From NCBI GenBank assembly GCA_029531795.1, contig JAPEIS010000013.1:1860001-1924000 (forward strand): a DNA stretch of 64,000 nt, read 5' to 3'. This document shows, piece after piece, positions 44,931 through 56,366 of the stretch. This DNA is from Sclerotinia nivalis (taxonomy: Eukaryota > Ascomycota > Leotiomycetes > Helotiales > Sclerotiniaceae). A program made the position numbers and the translations under genes. Position 1 is the stretch's first letter. Each line of letters starts with the position of its first letter. Below the pieces are notes generated by a model, which saw only the letters and a list, made by a program, of their open reading frames with translations, was not told the origin of the DNA and made no database searches.

Positions 44931-47390
44931 TTGAAATATATTTATTGGAATATGCTTTTTCATTTAGAAGATCGTTATTATTTTGCTTTTTCTATAGAAG
45001 ATTCAATTCAGATACAATCTACCAAAGTTCTACAAGATATTCAAATTGTTTGTTTTTCTATATTTGAGTTTCTCTATATAGTTTTTGGTTATATTCCTTC
45101 TTTTAAAGATAGTTCAATAGATGAGGAATATCCTTTTATATTTGAATCTAGTATTGAAAACAATTTAGTATTGGTCAAATTCTATATTGACGATATCTTT
45201 TCAGATTTTATAATTCCGAAAGAAGCTTATTTTAATTTAGTTAATCATATTCTTCCTTATTTTGATTTCGCTCAATTATATTTATCTTTCAAAAAATTGT
45301 ATATCTTTGTCGATCAAATAAAGGCTTTAGGAGTTCTTTATAAAGTTAGTGGTATTATGATTACCAAATCTACTAGAGCAATTAAAATCAAGAATTTTTC
45401 GGTTTCTATTAATCAGATTGGAGTTCGAAGTTTTCTAATTATAATATAGATGATCCGTAAAGGTATTAAGAACTTCGTCGAGATTTCTTATCCTCTTTTC
45501 TGTCTTACAGATAAAGTGGAATGGCAATGGGGAGCTTGTAAGCAATTAGCTTTTGAATTTTTGTGAGAGAAATGTTCAGAAATAATCGATTTCTATAGTG
45601 TCGATTATACTCTTCTAGTTCAGATATATACAGATTCAAGTGTTTTCGTATCAGGATGTTTTATTATTTAGAAACGTTACTTTTCAGGATAGAATACTGG
45701 ATGTTTAATGGAATATCCTGTATTATATGATTTCTTTTTGTTAATCAAAATACAAAGAAATTATAGTATTTATAAATACGAATTATTCGTTATTATTGAG
45801 TTTGTTAGAAAATATTATTATTATTTTAGATCTATTGAAGATTGTATAATCTTTATTAATCATTTACTATTTACCAGTTTCCTTTTTCTCAATTCTCAGA
45901 TTAGAAGTATATATATTTGTTGAACAATAGAGTTTTCCATTTTCAATATCATTATTATTTATATTCTAAAAGTTCACAACAAAATCACGGATGCTTTTTC
46001 TTGTATTATTTTTCTAGATTCTGATTACAAATTAAATGATCTTTTAGATTTTCTAGGAGAACTATAATATGATATGAATAATTTCAAATGGATTTGGAAA
46101 GACAGTATTGAAGGCTACGAAGAATTTCTTCGTTTTCGAGAAGTTCAATGTTTATAGGAATAATCAGATTTTAAAGATCAGAATATATTCTTTATATTAT
46201 TATTAAAAGAATTAATAATTATTAATTATTTTATAATTATCTCAAATAGTATTTAATATGGTTTAGTTGTAAGCAAATATAATGAGGATCTATAATATTC
46301 TTTTATATATGTTTATATAACAATTCAAACCCTTTCTGAAGATCTTTTTAAATTAAAGAAAGCAACCTTTTTTAGGTATGTCAAGAACTTTTATATGTTT
46401 GGGGGCGAACTGTATTTTTCCTTTTGTAGGGTCGATAAACGATATATCCTCAAATCTGAAGTTTCAGAAGTATTAACTTTAGTTTATGATTTAGAAGATC
46501 ATTATATAGTAGAACTTACAATCAAGAAGCTTAGGAATTATTGATAACCAATACTAATTATCGATATTAAACAATATATCCAAAATTGTATGAAATATAT
46601 CAAGTATAATATATAATAAAGGATATTCTATTTCAAACCTTATAAAATTGATTGTTTTTTAATTTTTATTAGTTTCGATTTTATAGAACCTTTTTCATCT
46701 ATTCTAATCAATAAAACTGAGATTCTTAAAATGATTTAGCCGGTAGTTTAGAAATTTATCAAAATCGATATTACTATTCAATTAATAGATTTCGATGATG
46801 ATATATTCGATAAAAAAGGTTTTATTTTTTTTTTTTATATCCTTCTTATAATCGATTACTTTTCACATTATATTTGGGCTTTTCCAACAATTGAAGTAAT
46901 AAGCGTTAAAATAGTAAGATACTTAAATTGGATTTTCAATGCTTTTGGAATTCCGATTGAAGGATTTTACGATCTAGATATTCACTTCGAAAATAAAGTA
47001 ATTAAACAATTTGCTAAAGAAATCGGAATGCTATTTATCTTTATAATTGTAGGAATTAAAAAATCCTCTGGAATAATTGAAAAAGGTAACAATCTCTTTC
47101 AAAAAATCCTTAAAAAGATTGATTCAGGAATCGAAAATTGGTCTATAGAAGTTCAAACTTTAATCAATTCATTCAATATACAAGAAATCGATTATCTAGA
47201 ATATTCTCCTTATGAAATTCTTTTTGGATATCAATCTGTAGAATATCTGGAGATCAAATACCCTTCAAATCAACGTTTTGAAATCCAAAACTTTTTACTA
47301 AATATTACAAACCTCGATAAGGACTTTCCAAAAGAGATCCATCAATCAAAAGTCTTTGATTTTATACACAATAGAAAGCTAATTCAATAG
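44931..47390 (+). pseudogene. Gypsy-C RT, RNase H and integrase
   Basis: 44931-45449 (172 codons) holds RT with YWNMLFHLEDRYYFAFSIED and the catalytic box FYIDDIFSDF. 45708-45923 holds RNase H-like IQRNYSIYKYELFVIIEFVR. Around 46840-46960 the integrase core appears (LIIDYFSHYIWAFPTIEV), and 47028-47390 continues it. Order RT, RNase H, integrase supports a Gypsy assignment. Confidence 0.75.
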
Positions 47391-48462
47391 AAAATCTTAT
47401 AACAATCTGATTGAAAAAAAACATTAATCAAAGAAAAATACGATATGGATATTCGAAACTATACAGTTTTCGACCTTAATTAAATGATTATACTCTATAA
47501 TAAAACATCTACTAAAAAGAAACTTCATCCAATTTATCATGATCCATTTGTAATAATTGATCCTACAGAAAATCATCAGAAATCCTATCAACTATAATAA
47601 ATCAATAATAAATCTATTCATCGATCTTTTTATATCGACTATTTAAAACTTTTTAAACCTAGAATAAATCATTTACAAGTTTTATTCGAAAAAAGCATCC
47701 CTGAATACCAGAATTTACGAACTAATACTTTCAAAACAACTCTTCCTTCAACCTTACGAAACAAGAAAAGCCCTTGATAACCCAAAAAGGAAAATAACCT
47801 ATAATAATAACAAAAACATTTTCAAATCAAAGCATATATTACAATAAAATCAAATAAAGTACATTTTCGATTTCAATAAAATCTAAATCATATATAAAGT
47901 CAAAAGAATCTAATCAAATCTGCACAAGGTCAAAGCTTCAACTAACCGATTAGCTAACAAAATTATATTCGAACTTCAACAAATCTGTTTTGAGAAAATT
48001 AATACAATTATAATTTTCGAAAAGATTAAAAATAAAAAGATTATCAATTTAACGATTCTTTTGAACCTAGGAAACCTCAATAAATTCATTCCTGACTAGA
48101 CCACTTTCAGCAAACAGTCTTGTAGTTTTTCTTTCAGATTTTCGACCGTTTTCTTCAACCAAATCTAAACTTTATTTTCAATTCAATTCATAAAAGGTTT
48201 TAAGTATTAAATTGTTTAAAGATCTTTCCATTTTTTATATCAAAATGATATAAGCCAAAAACAGCATTAACTTAATATGATCCATTTCTTCTTTTTCATA
48301 AATTAGGAAAGTAAAAATAGTATACTAGGCTAAAAGCTAGGAAAATATCATTTTACAAAAAGACTTCTAATTCATTTAGCAAGAAAACAACATATATATA
48401 GCTTCAGAAAACCTCTGAATAAGAAAAGCATACAGGAACGCATATTGCTTCAGCTCCGGTCT

Positions 48463-48595
48463 AGATACCATACCAAAAAGAAAACAGATAACGTGACTCC
48501 AAAAGGGTCTATATAACCACTCCAACTCAACCTAGTTTAATAAAAAATGCGCAACTTCAATTTATCATTTTGTATCCGTTTCCGGCGTGTTTACT
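48463..48595 (+). repeat. 3' LTR of Gypsy-C
   Basis: 133 bp, followed by CTACT, the right target duplication. Confidence 0.85.
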
Positions 48596-48600
48596 CTACT

Positions 48601-49990
48601 GATAGATTCAATATAGATCTATACAAAGAACTTACAAACGATCTTTTGTTAACTATAATAGATTGAATAATACTATTTGAAGATAAACCTATCGACGAAT
48701 TTATTGATACAGTATACAACAGACCAGATATAGCCAAACAATTAATATCAGTAATCGAAGACCTTTTTACAATTAAATAACCAAAAGAATTCAGGAAAAC
48801 CATACAAATAGCTATACAGAATTGCTGTATTTATAATAATAAAATCTACTATCGTGAAAAATTATGGATTCCGTTTGATGATGAACTGAAGATACAAATT
48901 TTATACAGAACACATTCATTGGGCTCTGTTGGCCACCCTGGTTGCACGAAGACTGTTGATTTGATCTCCAGAAGCTATTGGTGGCTACAGATACATCAAG
49001 AAATAAACACCTATATTCAAGCTTATGAACTTTATATTCAAACAAAATCCCCAAAATCATCCCTTTCAGAATTCCTGAAGTTGTTGCCTATTCCTTTCCA
49101 ATTATGATTAGATATTTCAATCGATTACATTATACCTTTGCTAAACTATAAACACTACAATTCAATATACAAATATATATTAATAATTGTTTATAGATTA
49201 ACAAAAATGAGGTACTTTATAAATACAAAATCTCTAACAATAGAAGAATTGATTAATACTTTCATCAGCTGTATTTATATATTATATAATCTCCCGGAAA
49301 ATATCATTTTAGATCAAAGAACACAATTCGTATCGGAATTCTGAATACAGCTTTCTAAACGATTGGGAATAGCCCTTAAACACAATTTAGTGTTTCATTT
49401 GCAAACAGATAGCCAAATGGAATGAATCAATTCAATTCTAGAATAATATTTGTATATATTCATAAACTTTCATTAGGATAATTGAATAAAATAATTACTA
49501 TTGATAGAATTTGCTTCAAACAATTTGGTTTCTGAAATAACAGACTATTCGCCGTTCTTTGCGAATTACAGTTTTAATCCATAATTGGATATAAAACCTA
49601 ATAAACCCTGCCCTTTAGATATAATAATAATTCAAAAACACGAATTCTTCAAGGGAAATAAAACAATCGATAAAATAGAATATATTTTGAATTAACTTAA
49701 AGCATTTACGAAACAATCTATTGCAATCTACAAGGAATATACAAATCGGAATAGATCAGATTCGCTATAATATATAAAAGAACAAAAAGTATATATAAAT
49801 ACAAAAAACATAAAGATATCTTATAAAACAAAAAAGCTCGATAATAAATGAATCGGATTATACAAAATAATAAAGGTCTATCTGTATATTTGCTTGATTG
49901 AATTACCAGAAAATATATGAATTTTCCTAGTATTCTATTATTTGTTGTTAAGATTAACATATCCAAAATTTTATTTTCCAGGACAAACTT
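48601..49990 (+). pseudogene. Integrase of Gypsy-B
   Basis: Resumes after Gypsy-C. The zinc-finger part: YREKLWIPFDDELKIQILYR, TVDLISRSYWWLQIHQEI, then CYS-poor YELYIQTK (Cys to Tyr). 49138-49344: core with YRLTKMRYFINTKSLTIEEL and NIILDQRTQFVSEF. Then LQTDSQME for the usual TDGQTE. Degraded. Confidence 0.8.
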
Positions 49991-50502
49991 TAATTAACAA
50001 ATCGGAATCGAAAACTACAAGAAATAGAATCCTCGAAAGAGAAAACGGAGAGGAAGAACTAATTTAGAAATGGATATTTGAAAGTATATTTGATAATTAT
50101 AATAAAGATAGCTATCATTATCAAATCAAATAAAGATATTATATATTAATCTAGTAATCAGTATCAGATCTAAAAGGCAATAAGGAGACCCTAATCGATT
50201 ACTATTGTTTACATTTCGAGAAATCTGGACCATTATTATAGATCTTGGATTATCTAGACGCTGCAATATTGTTGCTAATTTCAACTCCTACAAAGACTTT
50301 ACAACGATCAACAAAAAAGAAAGTATAATTTGCTTGAACAGGAAAATAATATCTCAAATTTTAAAATAATCTTAAAATTTGAAAGGTGGTCTCATAATTT
50401 AGGGATTTGGGGTGTCTGGATAAGATTTTGCTTGAATAATTGTTTTTCAAAAAGGTTTTATCAATAATTTGAAAACAAATTAGGTTTTGAGAAAGAGAGT
50501 AC

Positions 50503-50648
50503 TATCACAAATTCGTAACCCATTCCTAGCTAGTCTGCATGGCTGCCTAAAGCACCCATCCCCTATATAGTCGGCGCTCTTCCTAGCACCTTCTTTCTTC
50601 TTCGTAGAATATCATCATATCTTAAAGCACCCTACTACTACCGTGATA
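50503..50648 (+). repeat. 3' LTR of Gypsy-B
   Basis: 146 bp, TATCACAAATTCG...GTGATA, followed by GTTAT. Confidence 0.93.
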
Positions 50649-50653
50649 GTTAT

Positions 50654-51215
50654 ATAGAATATTGAAAGGATTACTCGAATACTAATTAATACAATCTTAT
50701 TTAAAAGTTTCAAATATCCTTCTACTTGGTTCAATATTGTAGAATATAAACTACATTTTCTGATTCGATTAGGCCATCAAATTTCGATTGCAAAATAACA
50801 CTTTTTGAAAATATAAATTATTACTACTCATTGAAACAGGATTAAAGAGATACCTCAAGTAATCTTTCCAAGCGAATGTAAAGCGTTTACAATTGTAAGA
50901 ACTTTAATCGACAATATCTAAACATAAGATTTGAAACTAAATTCTTTATCAAAGTAAACCCCTAATTATCTTAATAGTCTTGGTTTTTCTATAATGAAAA
51001 GACTCTTTGTATAGATACTAAAACTTTCAATATTTCTTTTAGAACCTCTGAAAAAATGAATTAATTCAGATTTCTTTGAATCAAAAATAATATCTTCTGA
51101 TTTTCTTTAATTCAAAGCTTCCATCATTTTCGATTGTAATTGATTATAATTCGATTATAAACTTGAAAAGAATACTATTAAAACAATATCATCTGTATAT
51201 CCAAATCTTCGGATA
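50654..51215 (-). pseudogene. LINE reverse transcriptase block
   Basis: Minus strand, stops included: IRRFGYTDDIVLIVFFSSL at the start (YTDD in place of the usual YADD/FADD), then KKSELIHFFRGSKRNIESF, LLR-stop-LGVYFDKEFSFKSY, and segments leading into the linker continued at 29550. The block ends at 51216 where the Copia LTR starts. Confidence 0.78.
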
Positions 51216-51410
51216 TGTCACGGGGCTAGAACTCTACCACTAGGCCACGAAACCCCTAAAAGAGTAGAAGTAGTTTGATCGGTATCAAATCTACTCGATA
51301 GATGTTGGTATTCACATGCTCTTAAAGCATGTGATCCTCACTTAAGCGAAGGCTTCTATATTGAGGCCATTCGCACTCAATGGTTCTTTCGAACCTTGAT
51401 GCGCAATATA
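51216..51410 (+). repeat. Probable 5' LTR of Copia-1
   Basis: Starts TGTCACGGGG. Its right part (51329-51406) recurs, RIP-mutated, at 8580-8657. The right limit is uncertain because the 3' LTR is outside the window. On the minus strand it contains GTGGCCTAGTGGTAGAG, which resembles a tRNA D-arm. Confidence 0.5.
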
Positions 51411-51731
51411 ATTTTTAATTTAGGGGTTAATTGCGTAGCAATCCAAACGTCCTTACGGGAATCTCTTTTATAAATAACCTCAATACGATTATAAACGTTT
51501 TGATTATTTCTATTGGATACGATGATTACAGAGTTGTATTGATATTAATTAGTGATTACAAATTAGACCATTTTCAAAATCTTTTCAAAACTTCGAATAA
51601 TCTCATTTTTCATTCGATAACGATCTTTATAATACTTCAACTCTCTTTTATATATTATTTATATCATTACCAATCCCCTTCTTCAAAATCCTATCTCAAA
51701 TCTATCATTTTCGAATTCGAATCGATTCAAA

Positions 51732-51813
51732 TTTCAAACTATCATTATGAAAACTTCGAATAGCTTCAATTTTCAAACTATCATTATGAAAACTTCGAAT
51801 AGCTTCAATTTTC
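51732..51813 (+). repeat. 39 bp tandem duplication
   Basis: TTTCAAACTATCATTATGAA begins at 51732 and again at 51771; two near-identical 39 bp units. Confidence 0.85.
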
Positions 51814-52151
51814 ATATCTATTATTATTATCTATTCGAATTCTATTATTTATCCTTTTCTTTATTCGAATTCGATCTACTTCCTCTTTATTCGATCAATT
51901 AGAAAGGCCGAAAGTTATTGTAACCTCAGTATATACACCATCTTGAAACCTTTCGATTCATTTCAATTCATTTCGTTCAATTTTCTATTCAAAAATCTTC
52001 GAAAATGCTATTTCTGTTATTGTATTACAATCAATCTATTTTTCAGATATATTTTGAGTATGTTTTTGTTACAAAAACCTGATTCGGAGATCATTTTTTG
52101 TATTATATCGCAATCTACTTTGATTTATCTCTAATGAAGTGTTATTAGATA

Positions 52152-52969
52152 AGTCCCTTACCCCACATTCCGGCCACCCCCCCATTCCGGCCATTATTTA
52201 CACCAAAAATCACGAAAATCAGCATTTTTAACTTTTTTATTTATGAATATAATTTTTTGAAATTTTGAATATAGATTTATTATATATATATAAATAAATT
52301 CTGAAAATTTCAGATTTTTCGCAATTTTTTCTATTGAGATATTGAAGATTAAACTTTTGAATTTTCAATTTATATATAAATTGTATATAAAATTTAACAT
52401 TTTGAAAAATACTAATAGTTTTTTAACAAAAATCGTTAAAAATAAAATGTAAATTTTATTTAATCTATTTAATTATATTATATTCGAAAATATAATAATA
52501 TTATATATTATAATTTGTAGTTAATGAATTATTTACTATTATATAGTTTCTCATATAAATATTTTGTTAGTAAAATATAAAATTTCAAATAATTCATTAA
52601 TTACAAATTATAGTATCTAATATTAATACATTTTTAAATATACTATAATTTAATAATATAAATAAAATTTATATTTTATTTTTAATGATTTTTATTGAAA
52701 TGTTATTAATATTTTTCAAAATGTAGAATTTTGTATATGATTTATATACAAATTCAAAATTTGAAAATTAAATTTTAAATATCTCAATAGAAAAAATTGC
52801 GAAAAATCTGAAATTTTCAGAATTTATTTATATATATATAATAAATCTATATTTAAAATTTCAAAAAATTATATTCATAAATAAAAAAGTTAAAAATGCT
52901 GATTTTCGTGATTTTTGGTGTAAATAATGGCCGGAATGGGGGGGTGGCCGGAATGTGGGGTAAGGGACT
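52152..52969. mobile_element. Long palindromic MITE, pogo/Fot1-like ends
   Basis: 818 bp, almost entirely an inverted repeat: left arm 52152 to about 52540, right arm about 52590-52969, with a short central loop. It starts AGTCCCTTACCCCACATTCC and ends with its reverse complement. TA flanks both ends (52150-52151 and 52970-52971), the target duplication of Tc1/mariner-superfamily transposons. It has no coding capacity and would need a transposase supplied in trans. The tips are G/C-rich while the interior is extremely AT-rich. Confidence 0.87.
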
Positions 52970-53269
52970 TAGTGAATCTTTTTTGAATTGTATTATTTTT
53001 GATGGAATTTCGATTACTTTGTCTCAATCTTTTCAAATTTTCGTATTACTATATTATATTCAACTTTTACGATTAATGCGATCCCTTTATTCTAACAGTT
53101 TTTCGAATCTCTTTAAAAAAAATTCGAAATGTTACATCTATTCTGTATTATATACTATCAATCTTATTATCGATTATTATTAAAATATACAACCTTCCTT
53201 TTCAAAAACTTTATTCTTTTTAACTCTTTAATTTTTTGTGTATATTATATAATTATATATTATGAAACT

Positions 53270-53976
53270 ATGATTACAGTTAGCTATTTAATTACTACAA
53301 GTGATCTCAAGTTTATAGAACAAACTTACAAAGATTTGAAGGAGAGATACGATTCTACTATTGATTCTAGCGAAAAAGAATAGAATTCGATGCAGGAATA
53401 TATCTTATTTCGTAGATATCAATATCAATACATTAGGATATATGATAAAAAGATTAATGGTATTTTTAAAAAGGATTTTAAAGATTGAATAGTAAAAAAT
53501 TTCGTTCTAACTTGTTGCTCTTATTTAGTATTTCTTCGAAATATTCTTTGTGAGAACAATTTCTATATTAACAAGGCTGATGAAGATGCTTTAAGAAAGA
53601 ATTTTATTAATATTCTTATTTATAAGTATTCTGTATAGACAAATGAACAATTACAAAAATAACTTTTATACTTTTTAAATGTAATATTCTTTATATTTTG
53701 ATACTATTTCGAAAAGCTTATTTCGATTGATATATATGATTTTTCAATCTTTGGTAGTGTTATCAATGTTAAGAAGAATATTAATCAAATTGAATCACTT
53801 TAGGATTACAGTAATAATGATTTATTTCAAACGATTGGTTCTTATACTGCTACTTCTGAAAGGGATAAGAAAGTTATTCAAAGTATTATAAACTTTGGCA
53901 AACTTTATAATAGGGATATAAAGTATAGTGATTCCAATAATAGTATTCAATACAAATTTGTTATTTTCTATGATTA
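53270..53976 (+). pseudogene. Copia-1 gag, first part
   Basis: MITVSYLITTSDLKFIEQTY starts at 53270 and is followed by broken frame to FVIFYD at the Copia-2 target site. Continued at 61795. Confidence 0.6.
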
Positions 53977-54336
53977 TATCACGAGATAGTACGATCACGG
54001 AGTATGTTGAAGGGATCGGAGAGAAGATGGTTATAGTGAAGTGTTAGAATTAAAGTGTATCTTGAATAAGAATTATATTGAATGATCTGTTTTCGATCTT
54101 AAGGATTGTAGATGGTATATATAGACTTAATAGAAGTTATCTAGTCGACGAGAAGTATCAATTAGGTTAGGCTTCAATCTGTATGATATCAGGAGAGGGT
54201 TGATGATTATAAGGATCGATAAAATCTAGAAAAACCTGATAATTAATATGAAATGAAGGATTTAATAATTGTAGATTATAAAGTGATCATAGATTATTAG
54301 TTATATGAATCAGGTATTATATGATTATCTATAATA
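53977..54336 (-). repeat. 3' LTR of Copia-2
   Basis: 360 bp, aligned end to end with 61430-61789; differences are nearly all transitions. Confidence 0.9.
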
Positions 54337-54410
54337 TATCCTTTAGATCGAGAATCGGTTTGTAATAATAAGGAAAGATTGTAAAGAGTAATAATTAATC
54401 AAATATAAAG

Positions 54411-54623
54411 TATCACGGAGGCAGCAGACAGGATAACAGAAATCACTTTTATTGATAAGACGTAGCTCGAAGAGCTACGTTTCTATAGAAGGAACGGTTC
54501 CTTAAATACATTTATGTGTAGCGCTAGCCCCGACCGGGGCTAGCCTACACTTATCCGAGGTCCGACTCCTATGGGTCGGAACCCGAGCGGTCTCCGTATA
54601 CCATATACGGGGACCCCGTGACA
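54411..54623 (-). repeat. Solo LTR of Gypsy-A inside Copia-2
   Basis: 213 bp, TGTCACGGGG...GTGATA on the minus strand, target duplication TAAAG (54406-54410 and 54624-54628). Almost identical to the solo LTR at 8067-8279. Confidence 0.94.
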
Positions 54624-55835
54624 TAAAGTATAGATTTTGATAATGTATGAGTATCGATTTTGAGCGATTCCGATTGAAATTGGTGGTGTGGTTCAATTTG
54701 ATCGATTAATTGATCAAATTGATCAAATTGATCATTTCGTGATTATATCGATAAGGTTGATTTATTGATCATATTGATCACTCCGAATATTAATCATTTG
54801 GATAGAATTAATCTTTTTAATTGTATTGATCAATTGATGTAAAGAAATAAGTGTAAGTTGTGATATATTGATCGATTTGATTGATGTGATTGGTTTTGAT
54901 TAGTGGTAACGAATTAGTTGATGTAGTGTATATATATGATCAAATTTCATCAATTTTGTATAGTATTATAATGGTGTTTTGTTCGAAAGTGTATAATGCT
55001 GTAGATGGTTTGTGATTAATATAATCGAATTAATTAAACAATATAATAAGGTTTCGAAGAGCCCGATGAGATTCGAAAAAGGAAAGTATAATCGAAAAGA
55101 TCTGAAATATGAGTTATCTTACCCTTCATTTTATAGTTTAATTATTGTGGTAGTTATTAAAATGATATTTTTAAAATGATTTATATTTTAATGGTTGTCG
55201 TGTAAAAGTGAACTGGGAGAACCTCGATTGTATACAAATTCGACGAAATTTGTTTGTATATTTATACGATCGATTAGTAGATAGATTACATTTTGCAATC
55301 AGTATTATATAGAATATTAATCGTATCAAAATGAATAAAGAAGGCCTTCGATTGTATATTGATTTAATAAAATTCGTTTGTAGATATATACGATCGATTT
55401 TCTATTCAATTTTGAATAGTATTATTTTTATATTGAAGATTGAAGGGATAAAAGATATCGAAAAATTAAAATAAAAAAGAATAAAAAGAATCGGTAATGA
55501 ATTAAATAGTTTTTGTTCTATTATAGATTTGAATAGAAAGATATTGTAATAATAATTACGAATTAATTGATAATGTATATATATACAAGCAAATTTTATC
55601 AATTTAGTATAGGATTATAGTAATGTTAAATTCGAAAGTATATAATATAATAGATAGTTCGTAATTATTCTTATTTAATTTTTGTAATTCTATTGTTAAT
55701 ATCCTATAGATTCAGGAGAGAGCGGAAATGTTCGAACTTTTGTTATATGAGGTTCTTAATGAGTTTGTTGGTTGTTATATCGGTAATTAGAAGGTAGATT
55801 ATATAAAAGCTCTCTTTTGAATATTTCTATTGTAA

Positions 55836-56366
55836 CTATATGTTCTGTATATTGATATGCTTAAGTTTTGTAATGATTCGTTTGTTTTCATCAATCATCA
55901 GTTTGATTGCTTGTTGATTATTATAAAATATTGATATAGGTTCTTTTATTGTAAGATCGATTTCCTTTAGAAAGTATAGAGTTGCTATAATTTCTTTTGA
56001 TGTATATTCGATACTGAATAGTTTAGTTTCCATAGTTGAAGTAATTACAATATTCTGTTTAAATGTTTTTTATATAATTAAACTATCGAAAAGGGATATT
56101 ATATATCTTTGGGATGATTTACAAATATCAGGATTATCTGTGAAAGAAATGTTTGAGAAGATAAGAAATTATAGTATTTGATTATTGTTGTATTGTATTG
56201 CAAGAAACCTTGTATTCCAGAGATATTCAAGATAATAATTAACAGTTTTTATATATTCGATCGATAGATTGATCAAGTAGTAATTCAATTGCGAAGTAGC
56301 GAATAAGATATCTGTTTTTATTGTGATTACAGTGTATAGGATTGATTCTATTTTCTCCTGATACAA
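55836..56366 (-). pseudogene. RT C terminus and RNase H of Copia-2
   Basis: 56366-56169: YQEKIESILYTVITIKTDIL, then FATSQLNYYLINLSIEYIKT, the Copia RT thumb (usual TRPDI.YA). 56033-55836: SIEYTSKEIIATLYFLKEID, then YNNQQAIKLMIDENKR and TKLKHINI, the Copia RNase H DNQ.A...N and TKHI segments. The usual first Asp is Tyr-Asn here. Broken between blocks. Confidence 0.85.

Larger units (their letters stand above)
40027..48595 (+). mobile_element. Gypsy-C: long LTR retrotransposon with short LTRs and AG...CT ends, nested in Gypsy-B
   Basis: 133 bp LTRs (40027-40159 and 48463-48595) start AGATACC and end GTTTACT, with target duplication CTACT (40022-40026 and 48596-48600). The total is 8.57 kb. Internal order: gag-like, zinc knuckle (Cys mutated), protease-like, RT, RNase H, integrase, hence Gypsy type. 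Removing it restores Gypsy-B reading. All frames are heavily interrupted. Confidence 0.85.
29556..50648 (+). mobile_element. Gypsy-B element, split by two later insertions
   Basis: 146 bp LTRs (29556-29701 and 50503-50648; TGTCACGGGTTCG...GTGATA) are bounded by the target duplication GTTAT (29551-29555 and 50649-50653). The internal pieces are gag and protease at 30590-31870, the RT start at 32730-33078, RT and RNase H at 38722-40026, and integrase at 48596-49700. The order RT, RNase H, integrase makes it Ty3/Gypsy. The frame runs across both insertion sites once these are removed, for example CIVLST then DRFNIDLY across the element at 40027-48595. All frames carry many stops. Confidence 0.93.
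28182..51215 (-). mobile_element. Tad1-like LINE, RIP-degraded, split by a Gypsy element and cut by a Copia element
   Basis: On the minus strand two blocks belong to one LINE. The block at 51215-50654 carries the RT YxDD region (RRFGYTDDIVL) and the following KSELIHFFRG and LGVYFDKE segments. The block at 29550-28357 continues with FAVRTARFDSNHPF, an RNase H region and the conserved C terminus. The pieces are separated by the Gypsy insertion 29556-50648 and read on across its target site. A run of 18 T at 28183-28200 is the 3' poly(A) tail on the minus strand. The 5' part is missing beyond 51215, where a Copia LTR begins. Many stops; dead. Confidence 0.82.
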
